Shown here one piece after another: positions 48,648 through 60,000 of a stretch of 64,000 nucleotides of DNA (its first letter is position 1; each line of letters starts with the position of its first letter). The notes under the pieces are model-generated. The model saw only the letters and a program-made list of their open reading frames with translations, ran no database searches and had not been told where the DNA came from. The translations under genes were made by a program, and so were the position numbers. The DNA comes from Antedon mediterranea (taxonomy: Eukaryota > Echinodermata > Crinoidea > Comatulida > Antedonidae). Location of the stretch: positions 14,190,932 to 14,254,931 of the forward strand of contig NC_092679.1 in assembly GCF_964355755.1 (NCBI RefSeq), read 5' to 3'.

Positions 48648-50819
48648 CAGGGCTGTAGCCAGGATCTGTCAAGGGGGTGTTCGCACACTAAGTATTTGGG
48701 TCACCCCACCCCCATACCTACCCCCCCCCCCCCTGGGGTGGGCCTGAGGCTAAGCAAATTTTGTTAAATGACACCCCTAGATGGCCGGAAAAGACACTCT
48801 CATGCAGCATTCTACCAATGAGCAAAACGATCGTACTTGGACTCGTGGACTATTTAAACGATAACATTTGTTGCCTATGTTAGATGCGCGTGCTCTGTGC
48901 GGAACCGCCGATTGTTTGATCATTTACTCGATATTTTGTTTTGCGTTCAAGTTCAATGCGAACGTACGTCTAGGAGAAGCCCCGAAAAAAGCACACTGGG
49001 TGAAAGCAAATGCAATTCTTATTATAGCTCTATCTATAATATTTATTTACAGCAATTTGTTGAGGAAATTAAATATGCCAATGTAAATAGGTGATATTGA
49101 TACATTTGAGTACGTATCGGCGAAGCAAATTTTGTTAAATGACACCCCTAGATGGCCGGAAAAGACACTCTCATGCAGCATGCTACCAATGAGCAAAACA
49201 ATCGTACTTGGACTCGTGGACTATTTAAACGATAACATTTGTTGCTGTATGTTAGATGCGCGTGCTCTGTGCGGAACCGCCGATTGTTAGATCATTTACT
49301 CGATATTTTGTTTTGCGTTCAAGTTCAATGCGAACGTACGTCTAGGAGAAGCCCCGAAAAAAGCACACTGTTTGAAGGAAAATGCAATTCTTATTATAGC
49401 TCTATCTATAATATTTATTTACAGCAATTTGTTGAGGAAATTAAATATGCCAATGTAAATAGGTGATATTGATACATTTGAGTACGTATCGGCGAAGCAA
49501 TGTTAAATGACACCCCTAGATGGCCGGAAAAGACACTCTGGCATGCAGCATTCTACCAATGAGCAAAACGATCGTACTTGGACTCGTGGACTATTTAAAC
49601 GATAACATTTGTTGCCGTATGTTAGATGCGCGTGCTCTGTGCGGAACCGCCGATTGTTTGATCATTTACTCGATATTTTGTTTTGCGTTCAAGTTCAATG
49701 CGAACGTACGTCTAGGATCGGAGAAGCCCCGAAAAAAGCACACTGGGTGAAGGCAAATGCAATTCTTATTATAGCTCTATCTATAATATTTATTTACAGC
49801 AATTTGTTGAGGAAATCAAATATGCCAATGTAAATAGGTGATATTGATACATTTGAGTACGTATCGGCGAAGCAAATTTTGTTAAATGACACCCCTAGAT
49901 GGCCGGAAAAGACACTCTCATGCAGCATGCTACCAATGAGCAAAACGATCGTACTTGGACTCGTGGACTATTTAAACGATAACATTTGTTGCCGTATGTT
50001 AGATGCGCGTGCTCTGTGCGGAACCGCCGATTGTTAGATCATTTTACTCGATATTTTGTTTTGCGTCCAAGTTCAATGCGAACGTACGTCTAGGAGAAGC
50101 CCCGAAAAAAGCACACTGGGTGAAGGAAAATGCAATTCTTATTATAGCTCTATCTATAATATTTATTTACAGCAATTTGTTGAGGAAATTAAATATGCCA
50201 ATGTAAATAGGTGATATTGATACATTTGAGTACGTATCGGCTGGTGGTCTAGAAAAAAATAATCGGATGCCATAATGTGAACTACAGTACATGATACCAT
50301 AGATATTATAGTGTAAAATATTAATATTCACTATAATCCTCTATGATACATTATACTTCATAGCCACACATAAATACTGATGTATGTCGGAAGGCTATAC
50401 TTTATGCATGCTGCCTGACTGCCAGTGATCTAAACAATTGGTACGCAGTTGTCTGGCGGTGTCCTTTGTACGAATCGTTCGTCCCCCCCCCCCCCCAGCT
50501 CGCTGTGAGACGCGTCAATATCATGTTGATAAAATCGGCAATTCATTTGCAACTCTTTCTTAGAAATTTACAGACTATATCGCTCGAAGTACGCTCATAC
50601 AGGGAAGAAGGTACTGTATGAGTTATTCCGAACGAGTTTACGAATTTTTTAATTTACGAACAACTTTTTGTACTGTGGGGCACGTATTTGGACGATTTTC
50701 GGAGATGAGGGTGAGGTATTGGGCATGTCGGGGATGGGGGTTCGCAGTCGGTTAAGGGGGGTTCGCTGTAAAGGGGGTGTTCGCCCGAACCATAAAAACC
50801 CCCCCTGGCTACGGGCCTG
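48648..50819. mobile_element. 2.17-kb DNA transposon containing a four-unit tandem array
   Basis: Left end CAGGGCTGTAGCCAGG, right end on the minus strand CAGGCCCGTAGCCAGG, with ACTGT on both sides (48643-48647 and 50820-50824). AAGGGGGTGTTCGC occurs near both ends in the same orientation. The middle is a tandem array (48760-50240). No transposase is recognisable. It sits between the ZDHHC and RNF14 genes, ending less than 200 bp before the RNF14 start codon. Confidence 0.8.
48760..50240. repeat. Tandem array, four units of about 370 bp
   Basis: The landmark ATGGCCGGAAAAGACACTCT (with small variants) recurs at 48781, 49152, 49520 and 49899. Each unit continues through GCGCGTGCTCTGTGCGGAAC and GAACGTACGTCTAGGA and ends GAGTACGTATCGGC. 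Units are nearly identical, differing by a few indels and substitutions, so the array expanded or homogenised recently. Open frames run through parts of it but are interrupted in units 2 and 4. Confidence 0.9.
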
Positions 50820-50899
50820 ACTGTGTTGTAATAATCTATTATTGTTGTAAGCTCATAATTATATCAAAATGTATTATAATTACGCTTCTTGGTTGAGTA

Positions 50900-51007
50900 A
50901 TCGTCAGTACAAAAATCACCGCGCGTCGTTACAGCAGAAAGATGTCGCCGGCGGCGCGGAAAACAAACGAAACAACTACTATAGGGTGACCAACAGATGA
51001 TCGAGAA
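50900..51007 (+). promoter_or_regulatory. CpG-rich putative promoter and 5' UTR of RNF14
   Basis: In an AT-rich background this short stretch is CpG-dense (CCGCGCGTCG, GTCGCCGGCGGCGCGG). No TATA box is evident. It abuts the right end of the transposon at 50819. Confidence 0.5.
50942..50989 (+). other. Possible upstream ORF in the RNF14 leader
   Basis: ATG at 50942 opens a 15-codon frame ending at TGA 50987-50989. A second out-of-frame ATG at 50997 overlaps the main start. Both matter only if transcription starts upstream of 50942, which the sequence does not show. Confidence 0.35.
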
Positions 51008-51046
51008 ATGGCTGAGCAAAATTCCGTTGAAGAACAAAAAGAAGAG
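51008..51046 (+). CDS. RNF14: RNF14 exon 1
   Basis: MAEQNSVEEQKEE, acidic N-terminus preceding the RWD domain as in RNF14. Kozak context AAAATGG. Donor GTAATA. Phase 0. Confidence 0.8.
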
Positions 51047-54000
51047 GTAATAAAATCACCTTATTAGCTAGTCTTAGATATTTAGTAAAAATAACATATT
51101 TTTATGACTTGCATACTTTATTAACTATTCTTCAATCGTTATCATTCATATTCAAAAGGCTAGTGCCTAGGCTAGGCCCTTGTTGTGAGTGATTGTAGGA
51201 TTAGGTAAGCCTTTATGCGGCGTTTGTTTCGGTTTTGTATAGTTATTGGTCGTTTCGCTCTAGTTCTTCTAGCCTAGTACAGTGTATTTAAATACCTGTA
51301 ATTATTTTGCAGCTTTTTGCCCTCCAAGCAATATTTGATGATGGTAGTATCGTTATACAAAATGATGATCCAGATAGTGGACCGTTTTCTTTTAAGGTTT
51401 GTTTTGACATTTCTTTTTTTGCTAATTAATAAAAAAAACAACAATTACTAGTAGGCCAAGTAGTAGTAGGCTAGTACAGTAGTATCAGGAGTTATGTTGT
51501 TTTTTCTATTATTTCATAATTGAATGTAATTTAAAAAGTTTAAACTTGTATTGTATCACATTTACTGTACACTATTGTTTACCATATATAAACTTACAAA
51601 ATAACCCAGTCAACTAAAGATAGACTGATCAATTTCAATCTATTTTAAAAAGTGGGTAGTACTGTATTAGTAAGAAACAGAATTAAAAATAAGGACAAAT
51701 TTGGTAATTTGTAAGATTGGCAGTTGAATTTTCTCATACTCATCAAAGGCTAGGCTATAATGGAAGTGTTGATTAATTGTAAATTTTGGTTGTTTTTAAC
51801 TTAATTTTTCAAAAATATACCTTAATTTCTCAACAATAACTTACTTTTCAGCAATAATTATTAGCTTATTTTATTTCTTTTTTATCATACCATAGTTCAA
51901 AGTTCCTGTGCAATTGATTGGTACAACAATTCAAGTTGAAGTGTGGTTGCCAGATCAAGTGAACTGCAACATTGCAAAATCTGCTACTGCTCACTACAAG
52001 CCAGAGTCTTTACGACCTGACTTTGCACGTACTATATCAGGTGACTTATTTTTTAAATATTATACCTGTATGCCCGAGGCGTTTATTGTTGAGAAGTGGA
52101 GTAGGAAGGAATTCGTTTCAGGAGTGGTGAAGGAGAGGAAACAAATTCACTCATTACAAATGCTCGTACACAAGAATTGTTAAAATACACTACTCTATTT
52201 TGTTACACTAAAGAACATTTTTCTAAGCTGTTAACATCAGTCTATGATTATCAAATGTTTGTATTAACAAGCACGAATGTGCAATACTCGGGGTACAGCG
52301 AAAGAAGCTGTAATGACGTCATAAGACCGGATGTAACGTCACATACACATCAATAACCACGCTACCAAATACGGCTATACGGTACCATCTTCGAGACGTG
52401 ATATGGCTGCATCCGGTTTGAAATTAAAAAATCCAGCTCTATAGCTTTGAGGACATGTCCCTGTAGTATATTCATGCTAAATCCCAGCTCAATACTACAA
52501 CAAATAAGGGAGGAGTAGTACTTTATAAATCGCACTTTTTGCTCAATAGTGTCTGGATGGTAGAAGAAGAGGAAAAGATGAGAGAGTCCTAGACTCAGGT
52601 ACCCCGAGTAATAAAACGAGATATACTCTATATCATATTACGTATACAGTATATTTCACCATAAAGTTAAAGAAAAATAGGTTTCGCCAGGGCTCGAACA
52701 ACCGGGACCTTCTGCGTGTTGTTAAGCAGACTTGACAACCACTACACTACGAAACCTCTTGCACTAAAAATGTGGGTTACACAAAGTTTTTTAATCCATT
52801 TACATTACAGAATAAATATGGTAATAAGCACAAAGCAAAAGAAACATGTGTAAAAGTGATAATTACCGATTACACAAAATAGTTATTAAAATAATAATAA
52901 AAATAAGATATACTGTGTATAATTATCATATTGCGTATACAGTACTTTTCACCATAAAATTAAAAAAAAAGGTTTCGCCCGGGCTCGAACCAGGTACCTT
53001 CTGCGTGTTAAGCAAACGTGATAACCACTACGCCAAGAAGCCGCATATAACTACCTTACGCTGTGTGGTGTGTCACACATTGTGGCTTCTTAACTAAACA
53101 AATTAATTAACAAAAAAGCACGAATGTGCGATACTCGGGGTACAGCAAATGAAGCTGTAATGACGTCATAAGATGGGATGTGACGTCACATACACATAAA
53201 TAACCTACCAAATACGGCTATATGGTACTGTACCATCTTCGAGACGTCATATGGCTGCATCCGGTTTGAAATTTAAAAAATGTCCCTGTAGTATATTCAT
53301 GCCAAATCCCAGCTCAATACTACAACTAATAAGGGAGGAGTAGTACTTTAAAAATCGCACTTTTTACTCACTAGTGTCCAGATGGAGGAAGAGGAGGAGA
53401 AAATTAGTAAGTCCTAGACTCGGGTACCCCGAGTAAAAACAGAAAATATACAATAACATTAACAATGCAGTTGATAAATACATTGATTTTTATACTTTAT
53501 GTGTCAAGCCAGTGGTAATTCCAAACATTACATGAATGTATTTGAATACCGGTGCAAGTTAAATGAAATTAAGAAACAATGTCAATATCATTTGCATTAT
53601 GATCATCCTTTAAAAAAACATGAGATTATTGCTATTGAAATGAGTAGTGTTATTTGTTGAATGTATTCATTAATATTTATATTTACAGTTTTTAAATTTA
53701 TTTATAGGTATACAGGGACCTACTGTATACGTTTGATATCGTATGTTTTTAAATAACCAAGTTTTAGATTATATTCTGTTTTGTTTAAAGCTCCGTCTAC
53801 ACCATCAAACTTGTTTGTGATGGCATGTGCCCAAATATTACATTTTTTTGTCACAAAGTTTGATAGTGTAGACAGTAATAATACTTTTTTATTTTGCCTA
53901 ACATATTGATATTTTTGCATGGTAAATCCTTTACTGTTATTAGAGTTTAAATGTTTTAATATTCTCCCACAGGTCATAGGTGGCACACAAAATTCAATGT

Positions 54001-57000
54001 ATCAAATTTAACCCCAATTGAAATTGACATGATTTTCCCACCCAACTACCCTTCAGAAGACCCACCCTCATTCAAGTTGTCTTGTTTGTGGTTGTCAAGG
54101 CAACAATTGTCTGCAGTCTGTAAACAACTTGATAAGTTATGGGAAGAATATAAAGAGATGCCGGTTGTTTATACCTGGGCTGATTGGATTCAACATCATG
54201 TACTTAGGTAAATAATTATTTAAAAGCTCAAGTACAGGCATGAATTTTAAATATACTATCTGGTTAATTGTACATAAACAAGTATCTTTAACAGAAATCG
54301 AAAAAACATGAATTTCTTTAAAATGGCCAAATAAAAAAAATTCTGCTATGAAAGCCAGACAGACTTTTTTTAGTAGTTAGGTAGTTTAACCAATGAAAAA
54401 CCATATCCAGTGACTCCCTAGAAAGTGAAAAAAAGTTGGTAGGTACACAGGATAAACATGGTCCACTGTATTAACATCTGTCTGATTATCTAAGACGAAT
54501 AAAGTAAATATGAGAAAATCAAAAACTTGTCTGTGTGATGCAAATTGTCATGAACATTTATATTTTTCATGATTTTCCAAAAACAATGATAGCCACTTCT
54601 ATTAACACATTTAAAGTATAATATCTACCAAACTTGCCATACAAAAACCCCAACCCCAATAGTATTATTATTATTATTATGGGTGTTCCTGCTAAATCTA
54701 GTGTAATTGGTCAGCATTTTAACAAGTAAACTGCTCTAGCCAACTGATTTGATTTCAAACAAAGTTAAACAATACAGATTAAAGCAAACAAAAAATGCAA
54801 TAAATGTGTTATGGTATCAGGGATATCCTTCTAAATCACCAAAAGGTACTGTACATCTTAAGGGGTAGTTTACTGCAGTTGTCATTTGGGATGTCAAAGT
54901 TCACTTGCATATGATTAATTCAGAGAGGTATAAAAATAATTATTTTTTATACCTCTCTGATTAAGTATTCATAAATAAGCATAAATGACAATTTTGTTTT
55001 CTTAAAGTTTTCTAGGAATTAGTGAAACTGTAATGATTGGTAATTTTTCAACCAATGACAACAATTTTGACGAAAGAGTAGCAACAGGGGAAACTGATTG
55101 TATGAATGAGATGATTAACATTTTAAGGTAAGGTTGTTGCAAGTATAATTTTAGTGTAGTGTAGGCTTTTTGTGGACAAAGTAACTCAAAGTAGTCGGGT
55201 AAAGTGGAGACCCATTCATATAAACCAATGTGATTTAATTATGGTCTATTATCAAGTTTAGCACGATAAAGAGACACTATTCACATAGAAATCATATGAT
55301 GATCTGTTTATGCTAATGAGGTGTTTTGTTGCATAAAAATAAATAATAATAAAATAAATATATATAAATACTAAAGAAACAAAATACTAACTCAAATGCT
55401 GATTGGTTGATTCTATCTTATGGATTAATTAATCACATTAAAAGGGTGGAGTTGTGGCTTGGTGGTTATGATGCTTGGCTACCTACCACCAAGGGTCCTG
55501 GGTTCAGTCCTGTCACATGTCTGGATTTTTTCTAAGGACAAGGACACTCCCAAAGACTTGTAATAAGACTTTGTTTATGTAGAGCATCTTGTGTATATGT
55601 TTGTGTTGTGAACCTCTGAGGGTCCCTAATGATCAGCAATTGCTGGATGGATCATCCTCATTAAATATGGTGTAAAAAAAAAAGTATATTAAATCATGTT
55701 TCCCCAGCATGTTCCACTGAATCTATTTAAGCTGTTATTTGATAAATTTAGGTTCACATGAAATGGCTTGATCATGGTCAGTAGAAGCATGATCAACGGT
55801 GAATTCCTCTTCAAATTAAAGTACACATGTGAAAGTGGCTTAAACTTTGTGCCGAATACTAGTTGCTGCATTATGGGAGTATTTTTTCATGCATGTTTGA
55901 TCCAAAAATGACCGGGGTAATAATATTTACAGTGTTTAAAGGTTTCACGACATTAGGCACTTTGTAAATCCAGGATATTATTATTATTAATGAAAAATAT
56001 GTTAATTTGTATGAAAAAATTAAATTGTTTTTTCAGGTTTAACTGTCAGTGTGAAATGAAAGTGTTCCTTCAGGAGACACATGAGTGTGAGGTATGCTTT
56101 GATGTAAAACCTGGTGAAGAATTCTATCGTCTTAATTCTTGTTTTCATCATTTCTGTTACGACTGCTTTCACGATTACTGCGAGTTACACGTAACAGAAG
56201 GAACAGTCAAGGCTCTTACGTAAGTTGTAATACCCTTTTGATTAATCCTTTTATTTTCTATCCTCCATTCGATTGGAGGATAGTGGGTCACATGGTATTC
56301 AATAAATACTGTTACTATTGTATGTCAGAGTGCAATTTTCTTGTTACACAATATGCATTTTTAATGTAAAGCTCTGTCTACAATATTAAACTTCATGTGA
56401 CAAAAAAATGTGATGTGCCCATTTATGGACATGATGATGTCATATCACTACCATATTTGGGCACAGCACATCACTACCATATTTAGGTACACTTTATTTA
56501 TATTTAGGTAAGATGGTAGGTTTTCTTTGGAATTGGAAAGGATAATCTGAATTCATATATGACAAAAGAATTAATTAAAAGTTGCTTGCAAATTTATGAC
56601 TTTTATTAAAGTAAAGTATACATTTAGCATGTAATAATTTCTTTAATTTTCAGTATATAATTTTATTTTGTAGGTGTCCTCATCAAGAATGCAAAACGCC
56701 ATTGCCACCTAGGTTGCTACGACAGGTACTAGGAGATGAAAAATACCAAAGATGGGAGAGACTCCTACTACAAGTAAGTTATAGGTCAATGTACATCTAT
56801 TATTGACATTAGAAACATACCTGTGTAGACTGAAGATGGTAAAAATATGACAAAAACATTTTTTTGAATGCTGTATATGTTGTTATCAATTAATAATTTT
56901 CTGATTATTGTTATCAGAAAACTTTAGAAAGCATGGATGATATAGATTGGTGTGTACGCTGTCAGATGCCTGCTACTAAGGAATCACAAGTGGATGGTGC

Positions 57001-60000
57001 CAGTTCTGAGAAGGCAAACTTAGCATTCTGTACTTACTGCTTCTATTCATATTGTTCACAATGCAAAGATCCATGGCATGTTGTAAGTTGAAATCTTCCC
57101 ACTTGGAATGACAAAATAGGAATTTTACAGTCCAACTTCCAAGAGTGCAATTCCAATAATGCTAATCGTATCTCAGACCTTCCAGGGTCTCCCACTGATC
57201 GCAGACATTTCCCAATATTTCAAAAGATCTCTCTAAATTTACAATTTTTACCAATAGCTTTGGAAATCCTAGTAGTGCATAAATTTACGATTTGGGTTCT
57301 ACTACCCCTTTTGGTTTACAAATACAGGTTTTGTTGAAAAATTGCCAACTCATTTTTTGCATTAGTTACATTTTCAAAATTAACATCAATATATGCCATA
57401 CCTATATACCTACCTGCTACTTCTTTAAAAGAAATTATAGATCTCTGGTTTGACCACTCTCTGTAAAGTCTTCCAATATTAAGTTTTTGGATGTAATTTG
57501 TACCCTATTCTTAATCAGTTTGGTAATATTGAAAAATAGGAACTGTACAGAATTATTTATATTTAGCACAAAAAGAAATAAGTGTATTATAGTAACATAA
57601 TGTTTTAACTTTGAAGGGAACTCCCTGTAAAACAGCAGATGAGAAATTACAAGAATTGGAAGAGGAAGATAAAGGAATGACTTCCGAAGAATTGTACATT
57701 AAAAGATTGCAACTAACCCAAGAAATTCAATCTGCTGAAGAAATCAAAAAAGTATCTAGGAAATGTCCAGGATGCCTTATACCTATTCAGAAAAATTTTG
57801 GGTGAGAAAGATAGTTTTTGTTTTTGAATTGATATAGTTTTTTTAATAGTTTAAATTATCTGAGGAATCAGCAACTTGTGTTGTCATTCTGTGCAATCAA
57901 TGATAATAATGTAGCCCACATATCCACTAAAAAGCGCTAACAACCACATACTGTAGCTGATTTAGAATCGGATTTCTTTTATTCATTAATTTCATATATC
58001 TCATGAGTTTAATGTTTTTTTAAAAGAATTAATTTTATGGAGATACTATATCTGGAACAGTATTTCAAAGAAGCGGAAAGTACAAGGTTGTGACACCCCA
58101 TAAGAACCATGTGATTGATGACCATTCACACCGACGACAAACCCTGGGGAGACCCATACTCGCTTGATCGTGTCAAGATAACCTTTTGACCTAAAAACAC
58201 CAGAGTTGGAAGTTGGTACCCGTTGTCCTTGCAGTTCGCCCACCGGAGAACATTCAGCTGTTCAACCCGAGTGTTTTGAACTCTAGAGTTGTTTGATTTT
58301 ACCTGTCACATCAACCACAAATCCCAGAGTTGTGTATCAACTTGCTTGTTGTTGTGAAAGGGATATTAGTCTCCAGTCATCTCCATAAGCATTTTTTCTT
58401 ATATATTATCTTATCCATTGTAATTGTATAGTATTGTATGTTTTTGACTGTTGTTATTTTCATTGCAATTTAAATCTTGGGAGGCAAATTTCATTTGCTT
58501 GGTATTTGACAATAAATTTTAACTTGAACTTGAACAGTCAAATCCTAGGCATTCCTGTCCTTCCAGCTGATCAGATTGCACGGCAATATTATTCAGTTCT
58601 TCAGATGGGGTCTTAAGCCTTTGGCTCGTTTGCATGTGATCCTAGTGCACTGTACTGCCGAATTCATAACAATAATGGAGTGAGTTAATGCAGGGGCGCT
58701 GTTTACTGTGCCTAAAGAGCCAACTTTGAAGCCGACTCGCTCTATGGTTCTGATGGTGGAACAAGTCTTCTCGGATAGAGACGATAAACTGTAGGTCCGT
58801 GTGCACAGTTTGTACGTGTGCACTTTAAAGAACCCAGTTCATCATTTGAGAGGAGTAGAGGGTTACTTACCTTGGTGAACTGGGGAAAGTAGCCTGTGTG
58901 CAAGGGGATTACCACCTAATAAAATAGTGAATAAGTTAATATTGGTAATCCTTGCCTAAATAGTTAAAATAAAAAATACCATATACCACTCCAAAAAATA
59001 ATATTATAATATTAAAATACTACTAAATATTCTGATGAGATATTTAGACATAAAAATGTTAATAACAAATTTACATTTCTGTAAACGAAGGAATGAAATA
59101 CATTTTCTTTGTCCCCAGTTGCAACCATATGTCGTGTTCTCAATGCCACACATCATTCTGTTGGCGCTGTGGAAAAATAATTATTGGCTATGATCATTTT
59201 GGGGATGGCAGTTGCATACTGTTTCCAGGACAAGAAGAAGGTGACTACATTGTACCTGTTCAAAGACGAAGAATAGATAGAGAATATTTACCTGTAAGTA
59301 TTATGACTTCAATTTTATTGGAGTATTGAAAGACTATAAGATTTTTTTACAGTCTCGAACCATCCATTTACACTTTTTACGTGAAACAGTAACACAGTTT
59401 AAAAGTATATTAGAACCCCCTCATCTGGGATACCTCTATTCAAAGGACATTCCAGTTCAAATTACACAGTAAAATCTCTATTCTTTTGTACACAAATTTT
59501 GTAAATAGAGAGGCATTTTAAAAAGCTACGAAAAATAAACAGTGTGGTAAAAAATGTTATCAGATGACTAAGTATAGGTAATATAACTTGCTATAGCAAA
59601 AATTATCCACCGTATATCCACCATCTTTTTTCACCTTCTAGGGAGTCACAAGACATGTTATTACATTAGGTTAACCTAACTACTGAAAAAAGGTCTTCAT
59701 GGTTTTTATGGAAGAATTTTGCAAAATTTTGTATTTGGCCATATTAAGGGAAATACATGTTTTTTCGTCTTAATTTCTGTTACAAATATTTGATTTATGT
59801 ACAATTAACCAAATATTATATTTAAAATTCATGCCTGTACCTGAGCTTTAAGAGGAGGAATATAGGAGAAGCAATATATTTGTTAACATTATGACCAACC
59901 TCTATTTAGGGGACACTGACACACACTGTTGGGAACCGATGGTGCCCCCTTAATTCTATTCTATTGTAAATTTAAAGAATATATCTAAAAATCTGTCAAA

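Noticed and set aside
48868-50206. Several 65-76 codon open frames, similar to one another, suggesting a small repeated membrane protein gene
   Set aside because: They are readings of the tandem array. The best frame is broken by stops in units 2 and 4, two frames are equally open, and the array lies inside a transposon.
52846-53097. Open frame reading SPGLEPGTFCVLSKRDN
   Set aside because: This is the antisense translation of a tRNA-Val-like sequence, a well-known artefact.
55455-55511. A functional tRNA gene
   Set aside because: A and B boxes are present but no cloverleaf forms and a SINE body with poly-A follows.
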